Under the pieces are notes generated by a model that had not been told where the DNA came from, searched no databases, and saw only the letters and a list, made by a program, of their open reading frames with translations. Made by a program: the position numbers and the translations under genes. From Chitinophagales bacterium (GTDB lineage Bacteria > Bacteroidota > Bacteroidia > Chitinophagales > BACL12), in assembly GCA_020636645.1 (NCBI GenBank), contig JACJXO010000003.1:437799-501798 (forward strand): 64,000 bases of DNA. The letters are read 5' to 3'. Shown here in pieces: positions 15,684-24,042 of this stretch. How positions within the stretch are numbered: the stretch's first letter is position 1; each line of letters begins with the position of its first letter.

Positions 15684-16331
15684 TCACTTCATCCGGAAGG
15701 TACTCCAGTCCACCCCGATGCGGAAGGTCTGGTACAGCCTGACGTCGCTGATGCTTCCGCCAAAATGGTTGGTGGCAGAGTGCATCACCCCGGAAGGATA
15801 TGCCACCATACGGTTGAAGCGGTATCCCACCCGGTCGATCTCCTGCCATTTGCTGCGTTTTTTGGCATCGTCCTCGAAGAGTTGTCGCAGGTCGGACAGT
15901 TTCATGTTGAGATTTCGGGCATCAGCAGCGGTCGGACAATCGGTGATGCCGGTCTTTTTATGCATCCACAGCGAAGTGCCGCAATCGAAGGGCAGGTCGG
16001 GTGTCAGGTAGATCACCACGGTGATGTCTTCGGGCGGATGGTCGTAGTGCACGCCCGGCACTTCCTTCTTGTTTCCTTTGGCGTAGCCGCAGTAGAACAC
16101 CCCGTTCTCATCCAGCGGATCGGTATCGAAGCGGGTGATCTTGATTCCCAGTATCCTTTCCAGTTTTCTTTTCACGCCCGGCTGGTGATAGACCGTACGA
16201 CTGCGCAGACCGGTATAGTACCGGGGTTCGTAGTAATCGGCCGACATAGCAGCCTGATACACCTCCATCGGATCATCATAGAAATCATCTTTGACCATCA
16301 CGAACCGGGGATACACCAACTTGCTGCTCAT
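15684..16331 (-). CDS. Iron/2-oxoglutarate oxygenase-like protein (DUF6445-like)
   Basis: 215 residues from the Met at 16331; a longer frame to 16451 adds 40 residues but would overlap the region upstream of the divergent gene. HYD in VPGVHYDHPPED fits the HxD of 2-oxoglutarate/Fe(II) dioxygenases, followed by a jelly-roll stretch (TVVIYLTPDLPFDCGTSLW), a distal His in YPSGVMHSA and an Arg in SDVRLYQTF that could bind 2-oxoglutarate. It resembles proteins annotated DUF6445. The substrate is unknown. It is convergent with the preceding gene. Confidence 0.72.
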   Translation of the reverse strand: MSSKLVYPRFVMVKDDFYDDPMEVYQAAMSADYYEPRYYTGLRSRTVYHQPGVKRKLERILGIKITRFDTDPLDENGVFYCGYAKGNKKEVPGVHYDHPPEDITVVIYLTPDLPFDCGTSLWMHKKTGITDCPTAADARNLNMKLSDLRQLFEDDAKKRSKWQEIDRVGYRFNRMVAYPSGVMHSATNHFGGSISDVRLYQTFRIGVDWSTFRMK

Positions 16332-16465
16332 ATCGTTGTTTGGATACGTTGATAAAAGTAAGTGATCGTTGCTTACATAGTAATGACATTTATCAAACCA
16401 GTATCCTGTCCGAATTTGGTTTCCTGCATCTATCTTCACGAGATCAAACAATCATCCCCATCCCC

Positions 16466-17182
16466 ATGAGATCCGCCACCAGTCATTTTCTATCCCGCCT
16501 AAGAACAGGTATGTATGGCCTGTTGATCTTACTGTCTGTTTCCCTTTCGGCACAACCCAACGCCCCCATCTGGCCCACAGATGTTCAGTATAAGTTCAAT
16601 ATCGGGACCTACACCTGGACCGACAGCAACAGCTACCAGTTCATGGTGTTGCAGGTGACCGGACTACCAGACATCAATACAGAATACAGCAAGATCATCG
16701 AACTGGAGCTTTCCTTATCAGACCAACCAGCTTTCACCTGGCAGCAGGATCCGTATTCCGGAGGCTATGGCTATGTTTCCCTCATCAGCAAGGATCAGAC
16801 CTTTGCACCGGTCATGGTCCTGAAGGAGGTGGTCTATGACAGTGTCAGCGGCTTCCATCAGATACAACATACCAGTTTGTTCCTGACAGATGATTTTGAC
16901 CGGATCAAACAAGACGAAATACTGGTCCTGTATTCCCGTGGCGGCTTTGGCTATGTGTCACAGAACCATATGGATATGATCAATTATACTCAAGGATTTC
17001 GCTTTGACAAATCAGATCTGATCAGAAATGGCGATCAACCACTCGCAGATAATAAATGGTATGCTGCATGGATCGCACAGGCGCCTCCCGGATATTGGGA
17101 TCCCAGGAAGTCAGAGCATGTGGAAGATCTGCATCAGTATTATGATGACTATATGCAAAGCACCTATCCGGATGGCAGGTGA
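16466..17182 (+). CDS. Secreted protein of unknown function
   Basis: 238 residues. A signal peptide (MRSATSHFLSRLRTGMYGLL to SLSAQ) supports starting at 16466; the frame is open back to 16340 but that part overlaps the divergent gene's upstream region and has no export signal. The mature part is rich in aromatic residues and beta-prone stretches (YKFNIGTYTWTDSNSYQFMV). No domain is recognised. It carries no Por tail, so it probably stays periplasmic or goes to the outer membrane. Confidence 0.7.
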   Translation: MRSATSHFLSRLRTGMYGLLILLSVSLSAQPNAPIWPTDVQYKFNIGTYTWTDSNSYQFMVLQVTGLPDINTEYSKIIELELSLSDQPAFTWQQDPYSGGYGYVSLISKDQTFAPVMVLKEVVYDSVSGFHQIQHTSLFLTDDFDRIKQDEILVLYSRGGFGYVSQNHMDMINYTQGFRFDKSDLIRNGDQPLADNKWYAAWIAQAPPGYWDPRKSEHVEDLHQYYDDYMQSTYPDGR

Positions 17183-17218
17183 TCATTTCACAATAGCATG
17201 TTGCAACCTGTCATAAGC

Positions 17219-17746
17219 TTATTCAGCCTGCAGTGTCACCTTCAGTTTATCGGTATCCAGTCCCTGGGCACGGACACGTTCCAAAATGCCATCGTAGGTT
17301 GCAGGATCCATTTGCGGGGTGCGGGATAGTATCCACAGGTATTTTTTCCCCGGATGCGAAACCACGGCATAGCTGTAATCATCCGCCAGGTCAATGATCC
17401 AGTAGCTGCCTCTGAACGGCCAGAAGAACTGCACCTTCAGTTTGGCATTGCCTGAGTTCTTTACCACGAAAGCCTTGCCTTTGATGTACGACTGTTTGCC
17501 ATCCAGGGTGTATTTGTTGCACCTGTTCTCTACGATCACATATCCTTTGTCAGACAGCGTGTATTCTGCAGTGGTAGCCGTACAGCCCTCCTGGAATCTT
17601 TGTGGATAAGAGGCTATCTCTTACCACAGACCCGCATAGCGTTCGAGGTCCACATAGGGTATGGTCTGAAGTTCCTGTGCTGAAGACATGGTTGCAGATT
17701 GAAACAGAATGAAGATCGGAATACCGACCCGAAAACTGGTTCTCAT
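17219..17746 (-). pseudogene. blc: Outer-membrane lipocalin (Blc family) interrupted by an in-frame TAA
   Basis: Reading from the ATG at 17746 gives a 175-codon lipocalin frame. It has an export signal, the PYVDLERYAGLW segment and then, at codon 42 (17621-17623), TAA where the family has the Tyr of the GxWYEIA signature. The frame continues intact: EIASYPQRFQEGCTATTAEY, then ENRCN, WIIDLADDYSYAVVSHPGKK and YLWILSRTP, all Blc hallmarks. One base change from TAT or TAC explains the stop, and there is no other damage. Either a recent pseudogene or a sequencing error. Reinitiation at the Met at 17539 would give 106 residues lacking the first strand of the barrel. Confidence 0.88.
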
Positions 17747-17865
17747 ATGGCTGTTGTGTAGTACAACAAATTGCTCCGGACAATAGTTGCAAATCAGTCT
17801 CCACTTTATGTCTGTTCCGTGAACAATTGATTTGTGTAAACTGTCTCTATTAAAATAAAAGCCTT

Positions 17866-18639
17866 ATGAATAAAATACACATCATGTACCTGGCGATCAG
17901 CATCCTGCTGCTCTCTGGTTGTGCCATCGTTCGTCCGGGTGAAGCCGGCATCAAGACCACCCTGGGGAAGGTGGATGACAAAGTACTTGTACAGGGACCG
18001 AAGCTTTATTTCCCCTTCACTTCCAGGGTCATTAAATTACCGGTACGCACTGAGAACATTGAGATCGCAGTGGATCTTCCTTCCAAGGAAGGACTTACCA
18101 TCAGGTCTGATATTTCCATTCTGTACAGACTGGAGACTGAGTCGGTGGTAAAGGTCTATCAGGATGTGGGACTGAACTACGAGCAGACCATCATCCTGCC
18201 TATATTCAGATCAGCAGCATCAGATGTGAGTGCACAATTCTTTGCCAAAGACATGCATTCCGGCGAGCGTGCATCCATAGAGCGCCGGATCCAGACGCTG
18301 ATGACCGAACGCCTGGAAGGCAGAGGCATCATCATTGAGTCTGTGCTGATGAAAAGCATCAAATTACCTGATGGACTTTCCCGTGCCATCGAAGACAAAC
18401 TGGAAGCCGAACAAAGAGCCCAGCAGATGCAGTTCATCCTGGACAGGGAAAGACAGGAAGCTCAGCGGAAGAAAGTAGAAGCAGAGGGTGTGCGGGATGC
18501 GCAGATGATCATCACCGAAGGGCTTAATCCGATGATCATTCAGTTCATGTCGATCGAAGCATTTGAAAAACTGGCGGAGTCTGATAATACAAAAGTGATC
18601 ATCACAGATGGAAAGAGTCCGTTTCTAATTGAACAATAA
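17866..18639 (+). CDS. SPFH/prohibitin-family lipoprotein
   Basis: 257 residues with a lipobox (LLLSGC, Cys about residue 19). The SPFH/Band 7 domain starts with VRPGEAGIKTTLGKV and includes the central VSAQFFAKDMHSGERASIE segment; a charged coiled coil (about residues 180-215, EAEQRAQQMQFILDRERQEA) follows. Prohibitin-like proteins form membrane-anchored rings that scaffold or regulate proteases and other membrane proteins. The lipidated Cys would anchor this one to the periplasmic side rather than the cytoplasm. A terminator follows. The 119 bases upstream show no clear full promoter. Confidence 0.88.
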   Translation: MNKIHIMYLAISILLLSGCAIVRPGEAGIKTTLGKVDDKVLVQGPKLYFPFTSRVIKLPVRTENIEIAVDLPSKEGLTIRSDISILYRLETESVVKVYQDVGLNYEQTIILPIFRSAASDVSAQFFAKDMHSGERASIERRIQTLMTERLEGRGIIIESVLMKSIKLPDGLSRAIEDKLEAEQRAQQMQFILDRERQEAQRKKVEAEGVRDAQMIITEGLNPMIIQFMSIEAFEKLAESDNTKVIITDGKSPFLIEQ

Positions 18640-18681
18640 AGTCCGGACAGCCTGGTGTGACCGAGCTTTAAAATCCATTAC

Positions 18682-18715
18682 CCCGGTTGTGTCCCTGCAG
18701 CCGGGATTTTTTTTT
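18682..18715 (+). terminator. Terminator after the SPFH gene
   Basis: Stem CCCGGTTG (18682-18689) and CAGCCGGG (18698-18705), eight base pairs with one G-T, eight-base loop, followed by A and nine T. Confidence 0.88.
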
Positions 18716-18740
18716 CAGCATTAGAGGAAAGTCTCCGGAT

Positions 18741-19349
18741 CTATTCATCTCCGGATCTGATATACACCGCACTGAAGGTGCTTCCCCTTTCTTCCTGTTT
18801 TTCGATACAGAAAAATCCTTCCTGCAATACAGTTGCGTGGATATCCTGTAGTTTTCCGGATGATAAGTTGGCCGTCCACCGGAAAAAGAGGTGCATGAGG
18901 CGGAGCAGGAATCCGGTGGTGCGTCGGCCGTCATGATAGAAATCAACTACGATCAACCTGCCATCCGGCTGCAGCAGGACTTTTATTTTCTGGATGGCTG
19001 TCTGCAGATCATCCGGTGCAAAACAATCCAGGAAGAAAGGCGTGATGATGCAGTCGAAATGTTCGGTTGATTCCCATTGCAGAAAGTCGGCATGAACAAA
19101 GTGCACCCGTCGCTTTTTCTTCGCCTGATCCAGCATGGCTTCTGACAGATCCAGGAAGGTGATGTGGCTGTCAGCAGGAAGGTGGTTCAGTATCTCTCCG
19201 GAGCCTCCTCCCAACACCAATATGTTTGCACCAGGTTCTATCAGGTTCAGATGTGTGTGCTGTACAGCTTCAAGTTTTCGCCCGTACACCATAAGGCTAA
19301 GCCATCGGTAGAATGGTGCCACAAAGTTGAAGTTGTTGGGTTGGCGCAT
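18741..19349 (-). CDS. Class I SAM-dependent methyltransferase
   Basis: 202 residues. Motif I ILVLGGGSGEIL (43-54), acidic end of strand 2 at FLDLSEAML (65-73) and a post-motif region with FDCIITPFFLDCF (99-111) define a Rossmann-fold methyltransferase of the UbiE/small-molecule type. GRLIVVDFY is strand 5. The substrate cannot be told. It is a single gene, convergent with the SPFH gene and preceded by the inverted-repeat region. Confidence 0.85.
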   Translation of the reverse strand: MRQPNNFNFVAPFYRWLSLMVYGRKLEAVQHTHLNLIEPGANILVLGGGSGEILNHLPADSHITFLDLSEAMLDQAKKKRRVHFVHADFLQWESTEHFDCIITPFFLDCFAPDDLQTAIQKIKVLLQPDGRLIVVDFYHDGRRTTGFLLRLMHLFFRWTANLSSGKLQDIHATVLQEGFFCIEKQEERGSTFSAVYIRSGDE

Positions 19350-19434
19350 GGGGTCTTACGAAGTAAGGGGTATTTTAGTTGTTTGTCAAACCAGAAGGTT
19401 TATGTTTCAATAAACAAATGTTGAGTGCATGTAC

Positions 19435-19634
19435 ATCACCCCCCTTCACCCCCCTGCGAGGGGGGACAATTATCCTTTGATTCATTTTAGTAAATTGTTC
19501 CTTTGTGCTGCTTCTTCGCTTGTCATTTATAATTGTTTGTACCTCCGAGAACACAGAACCACGATCAATTGATCAAAGGATTTGGGGGAAACTGTCCCCC
19601 CGGACGGGGAATACCCGCAGGAGGAGGGGTGATC
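19435..19634. repeat. Long imperfect inverted repeat (about 200 bases), possibly a non-autonomous mobile element
   Basis: The stretch 19350-19691 has no gene. Its core is an inverted repeat. The outer ends read TCACCCC (from 19436) and GGGGTGAT (from 19626); inside them GGGGGGACA (19461-19468 region) faces TGTCCCCCC (19593-19601), and ATCCTTTGAT (19472-19481) faces ATCAAAGGAT (19572-19581). The interior of about 90 bases is AT-rich and has no open frame. G/C-run palindromes like this could fold in RNA or DNA; a MITE-like origin is an inference. Confidence 0.65.
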
Positions 19635-19691
19635 TTTGATCAATCTGCCTTCCCACCAAAACCCTTACATTTAACACCAACCTGATCCATT

Positions 19692-20057
19692 ATGCACCCA
19701 CTTTCACAGATCCTTGTGGCCATCGTTGCAGCAGAACACCTCATCATCCTTTATATGGAAATGTTTGCCTGGGAGACACTGGGCAGAAAGGTCTTTCGCG
19801 GGGCATTATCCAAAGAACTGTTCACGCCCACCAAAGTGATGGCGGCCAATCAGGGATTGTACAATGGTTTCCTGGCCGGCGGACTGATCTGGTCTCTGTT
19901 CATTCAGGATGCTGTGTGGCAACAACATGTTGCTACCTTCTTTTTATGTTGTGTGGTGGTAGCCGGACTGTATGGCGGCTTCTCTGCAAGCAAGAGGATC
20001 ATCATCACACAAGCACTGCCTGCTGCTGTGGCACTATGTGTGCTGCTGCTTGCCTGA
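19692..20057 (+). CDS. DUF1304 family membrane protein
   Basis: 121 residues, four transmembrane segments, with the family's N-terminal pattern LVAIVAAEHLIILYMEMFAW and the NQGLYNGFLAGGLIW motif in the middle. Length matches DUF1304 (about 120). The function of this family is not established. It is convergent with the bicarbonate transporter gene six bases away. Confidence 0.85.
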   Translation: MHPLSQILVAIVAAEHLIILYMEMFAWETLGRKVFRGALSKELFTPTKVMAANQGLYNGFLAGGLIWSLFIQDAVWQQHVATFFLCCVVVAGLYGGFSASKRIIITQALPAAVALCVLLLA

Positions 20058-20063
20058 AAGAAC

Positions 20064-21047
20064 TTAAGCACACTGGATAATGCTGAAATAGACCGGCATG
20101 CCGATGGTGATATTGACCGGGAAGGTAATGGCAAGTGCCATGGGCAGAAAGTGACCCGGATTGGCCTTTGGCACCGATACTTTCATGGCAGCAGGGACTG
20201 CAATATATGATGCGCTGGCTGCCAGGATCGCAAAGATGAAACGGTTGCTCACATCATCTGTCACCAGACCGCTGAGCAAGGCCACCAGACTTCCGTTGAA
20301 CAGTGGGATCAGGATGGCAAACAAGACTGGAAAAAGGCCAACTGACAAAAACACTTTCATTTTTCTGGCACTGATGATGCCCATATCCAGGAGGAAAATG
20401 GCCAGAAAACCTTTGAACAGATCATTGGTAAAGGGCTTGATACCCTCTGCCTGTTGTGCATCTGCCAGCATGCCGATGACCAGGCTGCCCAGGATCAGCA
20501 GCACACTTCCGTTGGTGAAGGAATGTTTGATGGCGCTGCGTTTGCTGATCTGCGTGTCTGCATCATCCTTGTTGTACATGGAGATCAGCACCAGCCCCAT
20601 GATAATGGCCGGCGATTCCATCAGCGCCATGACCGCTACCATGTAGCCATGCAGATGGAGCCCCTGTGATTCGAGATAGGAAACTGCAGTTACAAAAGTG
20701 ACCGCACTGACCGATCCGTATGCTGCAGCAATGGCACCTGCATCCCAGGTATTGAGTTTTCGCTTCAGTATAAAAAAGGTGTACAGGGGAATGAGGACAG
20801 ACAAGCCAATTCCCAGCAGCATGGACAGTCCGATCTCTGTGCTGAATGGCTCGTGCGATAATTCCTGTCCGCCCCGGAAGCCGATGGCAAACAACAGGTA
20901 CAGGGAAATGAATTTGGATGATGTGGGTGGGATCTCCAGATCACTCTTTACCCATACGGCGATGATGCCCAGCACAAAGAATAGCAGGGCGGGATTGGTC
21001 AGGTTGTCTATCAGCAGGTTCAGGTCCATTGGTAAACTTTCAGGCAT
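20064..21047 (-). CDS. sbtA: SbtA-type sodium-dependent bicarbonate transporter
   Basis: 327 residues with about ten transmembrane segments in two inverted halves. Recognisable blocks are the first helix NLTNPALLFFVLG, the SKFISLYLLFAIGFRGGQEL segment, YGSVSAVTFVTA and ALMESPAIIMGL, and the second-half ASASYIAVPAAMK. SbtA imports bicarbonate with Na+; in cyanobacteria it feeds carbon concentration, while in heterotrophs such transporters may supply carboxylases. The start may be the Met at 21029 instead. No PII-like sbtB gene is adjacent. It lies downstream of the ICDH operon on the same strand, after a strong hairpin. Confidence 0.87.
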   Translation of the reverse strand: MPESLPMDLNLLIDNLTNPALLFFVLGIIAVWVKSDLEIPPTSSKFISLYLLFAIGFRGGQELSHEPFSTEIGLSMLLGIGLSVLIPLYTFFILKRKLNTWDAGAIAAAYGSVSAVTFVTAVSYLESQGLHLHGYMVAVMALMESPAIIMGLVLISMYNKDDADTQISKRSAIKHSFTNGSVLLILGSLVIGMLADAQQAEGIKPFTNDLFKGFLAIFLLDMGIISARKMKVFLSVGLFPVLFAILIPLFNGSLVALLSGLVTDDVSNRFIFAILAASASYIAVPAAMKVSVPKANPGHFLPMALAITFPVNITIGMPVYFSIIQCA

Positions 21048-21053
21048 ATTCAG

Positions 21054-21081
21054 GCTGAGCGGGCGCTATGACCCGCTCAGC
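21054..21081 (-). promoter_or_regulatory. Strong intercistronic hairpin before sbtA
   Basis: GCTGAGCGGG (21054-21063) and CCCGCTCAGC (21072-21081) form a perfect ten-base-pair stem with an eight-base loop. On the minus strand it is not followed by a T run, so it is more likely to be an RNA-stability or attenuating structure than a full terminator. Confidence 0.5.
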
Positions 21082-21108
21082 AAAATGAAATAAGTGATAC
21101 AGGAATTA

Positions 21109-21390
21109 TCAGATCTCGGTGATGGTGATCAGCACCTCAGAGTGAACGATGAGTTTCTTATCGGCAGCAACGGCAGATGCTACCTGCTCCCTGATCTGTT
21201 TCAGGGTTTGGCGCAGCTCGGGCAAACGCCGCACGGCATTGGCATCATCCACCCCGAACCGCTCCTGCGAACTGAAGTTCTTTCTTTCATGATAATTGAT
21301 CTTGAAAGAGAACAGATCGTATAGAATATCTCCGGCTTCTGCTGCATCAAAAGTGCCGTCTATCAGGGTGTACTGTTCTGTCCTATTCAT
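21109..21390 (-). CDS. Small protein of unknown function
   Basis: 93 residues, no signal or membrane segment, predicted helix (FDAAEAGDILYDLFSFKINY, then RRLPELRQTLKQIREQV) ending with a beta strand (KKLIVHSEVLITITEI). The central KNFSSQERFG block looks conserved rather than random. Its start overlaps the stop of the 58-residue membrane protein gene (ATGAATAG), so the two are translationally coupled. No named family is recognised. It is not obviously PII-like despite lying beside a bicarbonate transporter. Confidence 0.7.
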   Translation of the reverse strand: MNRTEQYTLIDGTFDAAEAGDILYDLFSFKINYHERKNFSSQERFGVDDANAVRRLPELRQTLKQIREQVASAVAADKKLIVHSEVLITITEI

Positions 21391-21559
21391 ATCTGCTGCT
21401 GTTGGTTTGGGTAAGCAATCGCATGGTGAGGACTGCTGCCACGAGCGATAATCCTGCGAACAATCTGCTGTTTACCACATCATGTGAAACGATGGCTAAA
21501 CCGAGACAAATGACCATTGCTGTAAAGCTGAGCAACAGTCCTATGGATACATGATTCAT
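21383..21559 (-). CDS. 58-residue two-helix membrane protein
   Basis: Starts ATG at 21559 and ends TAG at 21383. The translation begins MNHVSIGLLLSFTAMVICLG and has a second hydrophobic segment LFAGLSLVAAVLTM, so a helical hairpin in the membrane is likely. It starts 21 bases after the isocitrate dehydrogenase stop and overlaps the next gene by eight bases, which supports it as a real operon member. Function unknown. Confidence 0.65.
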   Translation of the reverse strand: MNHVSIGLLLSFTAMVICLGLAIVSHDVVNSRLFAGLSLVAAVLTMRLLTQTNSSRYE

Positions 21560-21580
21560 GTGCGTACTTTTTTATTTTGA

Positions 21581-23017
21581 TCATTGTCCCTGTCCCAGTG
21601 AATAGGCAGGTCTTCCGTCGAAAGAATACAGGTTCTCTGTCTTGATGGTGTCTATATCATCCTGTACGGCGTGCGCAAGCAACTCCAGTATATGCTTGTT
21701 AGACAGCTGTTCTCCATCTGTTGGCTGGAATCGGCATCGCCAGTGGTCGGTACAGAAGGTCTCTTTGAAACCGTTCGGCCAGACCTTGATACCCCTGTTG
21801 GTGATCATGGTGAGCCGCAGCTTACCTGCTTCCATCCGGTGCAGTTTTTCTGCCAGTTCATTGGCATCATAGCCTGCCCAGTGTATGAACACATCTACCC
21901 CTTCCAGCTTTTTCTGCGCCGGCTGCTTACGCTGGTACCTGGGCAGGTTCAGCATCAGGCTGCCGGCAGATGCTGCGGGTTTCAGTTGCTCCGGCTTTTT
22001 CCCGAGGTTGTGGATGACCGCCTCAGCAAAAGCCCTGGTTCCGACTTTCAAAGTGCTCACTCCTTCCCGGTAAATATCAGCTGTATGGATGCCTTCTTCC
22101 AGGGTGCGCAGCCAGGCATTCTGTATCTGTTCTGCCACAGCGGTCTCGCCGAGGTGGTTCAGCATCATAACCGCCGCTTGCAGTAGTCCTGAAGGATTGG
22201 CCAGGTCTTTCCCTGCAATATCAGGAGCAGAGCCATGTATGGCTTCGAACATGGCACACTCTTCTCCTATATTGGCAGAACCGGCCAGCCCCACAGAGCC
22301 GGTGATCTGTGCCGCTATATCACTCACCACATCGCCATAAAGGTTTGGTGTTACGATCACATCAAATGTTTCAGGCGTATCAGCCAGTTTGGCTGCCCCG
22401 ATGTCTATGATCCAGTGCTCACTTGCAATTTCAGGATACTCCGTGGCGATCTCGTTGAACACTTTCCGGAACAGACCATCTGTCTGTTTCATGATATTAT
22501 CCTTGGTGAAACAGGTCACCTTTTTTCTTCCCTGCTGCCTTGCATATTCAAATGCGTAGCGAACGATCTTCTCACAACCCGGCCTGCTGATCAGCTTCAG
22601 ACATTGCACCACCTCATCTGTCTGCTGGTGTTCGATACCGGCATACAGATCCTCTTCGTTCTCGCGGATGATGACCACATCCATGCCCGGGTGTCTGGTA
22701 GCGATGAAGGGATGCAGACTTCTGCAGGGTCTTACATTGGAATATAACCCCAGCATCTTTCTGGTGGTCACATTCAGGCTTTTGTAGCCGCCACCCTGCG
22801 GTGTGGTGATGGGTGCCTTCAGGAATACCTTGTTATGGCGGATGGTATCCCAGGCTTCTGTTGAAATACCCGAGGTGTTTCCCGACAGATAAACCTTTTC
22901 ACCGATCTCTATCTCTTCAAATGCAAGCGGTGCTCCGGCCGATCTCAGAATGTCCAGTGTGGCTTCCATGATCTCCGGCCCGATGCCATCTCCTTTTGCG
23001 ATTGTGATCTTGTGCAT
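21581..23017 (-). CDS. icd: NADP-dependent isocitrate dehydrogenase (long, Thermus/Rickettsia-type)
   Basis: 478 residues. The decarboxylating dehydrogenase fold is clear from IAKGDGIGPEIM near the start, the substrate-binding NVRPCRSL, RENEEDLYAGIEH (about 119-131) with the catalytic Tyr, the metal-binding DVVSDIAAQITG, and EAIHGSAPDIAGKD. A C-terminal extension of about 140 residues is typical of the longer isocitrate dehydrogenases. The enzyme makes 2-oxoglutarate in the citric acid cycle, the substrate of the glutamate dehydrogenase at 1727. It is divergent from a LysR gene, with palindromes in the gap that may control both. Confidence 0.88.
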   Translation of the reverse strand: MHKITIAKGDGIGPEIMEATLDILRSAGAPLAFEEIEIGEKVYLSGNTSGISTEAWDTIRHNKVFLKAPITTPQGGGYKSLNVTTRKMLGLYSNVRPCRSLHPFIATRHPGMDVVIIRENEEDLYAGIEHQQTDEVVQCLKLISRPGCEKIVRYAFEYARQQGRKKVTCFTKDNIMKQTDGLFRKVFNEIATEYPEIASEHWIIDIGAAKLADTPETFDVIVTPNLYGDVVSDIAAQITGSVGLAGSANIGEECAMFEAIHGSAPDIAGKDLANPSGLLQAAVMMLNHLGETAVAEQIQNAWLRTLEEGIHTADIYREGVSTLKVGTRAFAEAVIHNLGKKPEQLKPAASAGSLMLNLPRYQRKQPAQKKLEGVDVFIHWAGYDANELAEKLHRMEAGKLRLTMITNRGIKVWPNGFKETFCTDHWRCRFQPTDGEQLSNKHILELLAHAVQDDIDTIKTENLYSFDGRPAYSLGQGQ

Positions 23018-23052
23018 ATGATTGTTTTTAACTGCCGCAAAATTGAATCAGG

Positions 23053-23070
23053 ATTTTCATAAGTGAAAAT
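23053..23070. promoter_or_regulatory. Palindromic operator candidate between icd and lysR
   Basis: ATTTTCA (23053-23059), TAAG, TGAAAAT (23064-23070) is a perfect 7-base inverted repeat located 36 bases upstream of icd. It contains TCATAAGT, shared with the second palindrome, so both may bind the same LysR protein. Confidence 0.5.
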
Positions 23071-23090
23071 ATATCTTTGTGATAGTTTAC

Positions 23091-23105
23091 ATAAGTATTA
23101 CTTAT
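23091..23105. promoter_or_regulatory. Palindromic operator candidate at the lysR start
   Basis: ATAAGT-ATT-ACTTAT is a perfect inverted repeat overlapping the lysR start codon (ATG at 23104). Its size fits the T-N11-A sites of LysR proteins, and its position fits autorepression. Confidence 0.55.
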
Positions 23106-24027
23106 GAATTATACCCTGAATCAGTTACAGATCTTTCTGAAGATCGTAGAAACGGAAAGCGTGACAAAGGCTGCCGGGCAGTTGTACTTGTCTCAACCTG
23201 CCGTGTCCATGCAGCTGAAAAAATTCCAGGATCAGTTTGATATACCCCTCACGGAAGTGGTAGGCAGAAAGATCTATATCACAGACTTTGGCAGGGAGAT
23301 CGCTGCTGCAGCAGAGCAGATCATTCTTCAGGTAGATGCCATCAATCACCGCACCCTGGCTTACAAAGGACAGCTGGCAGGCCGACTCAAGCTATCTGTG
23401 GTATCTACCGGAAAATATGTGATGCCTTACTTTCTGAGTGACTTCATGCAGCAGCACAGCGGTGTGGAACTGATCATGGATGTGACCAACAAGAGCAAGG
23501 TGATAGAAAGTCTGGAAAACAATGAGGTGGACTTTTCGCTGGTGTCTGTACTGCCCACCGGTTTACAGGTGGAGAAGCTGGATCTGTTGCAGAACAAACT
23601 GTTTCTGGTGGGTAATGCGAAGGCAAAATTCGGAAAACAGATCAGGGGGAAGGACATCTTCAGAGACCTGCCGCTCATATTCAGAGAGCCCGGATCAGGC
23701 ACACGACAGACCATGGAAAAATTCATTGAGCGCCATCATATTGCAGCTGTGAAGAAAATGGAGCTCACCTCCAACGAAGCAGTAAAACAGGCTGTACTGG
23801 CCGGGCTGGGGTTCTCTATCATGCCTCTGATCGGCATTCGCAACGAACTGCGGAACAAGGAACTTCAGGTCATACCGGTAAGAGGTCTTCCCATCAAGAC
23901 CAACTGGAGTCTGATCTGGCTGAAAGGGAAGAAACATTCGCCGGCATCTGAAGCCTATCTGGCACATTTGAGGAAGGAAAGAACCGGCATCGTGCAGGAA
24001 ACATTCAGCTGGTATGAGGAGTTCTGA
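23104..24027 (+). CDS. LysR-family transcription regulator, CbbR/CysB-like
   Basis: 307 residues: N-terminal winged HTH (LNQLQIFLKIVETESVTKAA, then LYLSQPAVSMQLKKF) followed by the periplasmic-binding-protein-like effector domain (residues about 92-300, with FREPGSGTR and VLAGLGFSIMPL). The FREPGSGT motif is frequent in CbbR-type regulators, which sense carbon metabolites. Divergence from icd and the two palindromes suggests it regulates the icd operon, possibly including the downstream sbtA transporter. The effector is unknown. Confidence 0.88.
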   Translation: MNYTLNQLQIFLKIVETESVTKAAGQLYLSQPAVSMQLKKFQDQFDIPLTEVVGRKIYITDFGREIAAAAEQIILQVDAINHRTLAYKGQLAGRLKLSVVSTGKYVMPYFLSDFMQQHSGVELIMDVTNKSKVIESLENNEVDFSLVSVLPTGLQVEKLDLLQNKLFLVGNAKAKFGKQIRGKDIFRDLPLIFREPGSGTRQTMEKFIERHHIAAVKKMELTSNEAVKQAVLAGLGFSIMPLIGIRNELRNKELQVIPVRGLPIKTNWSLIWLKGKKHSPASEAYLAHLRKERTGIVQETFSWYEEF

Positions 24028-24042
24028 CCTCCCCGCATGCCT

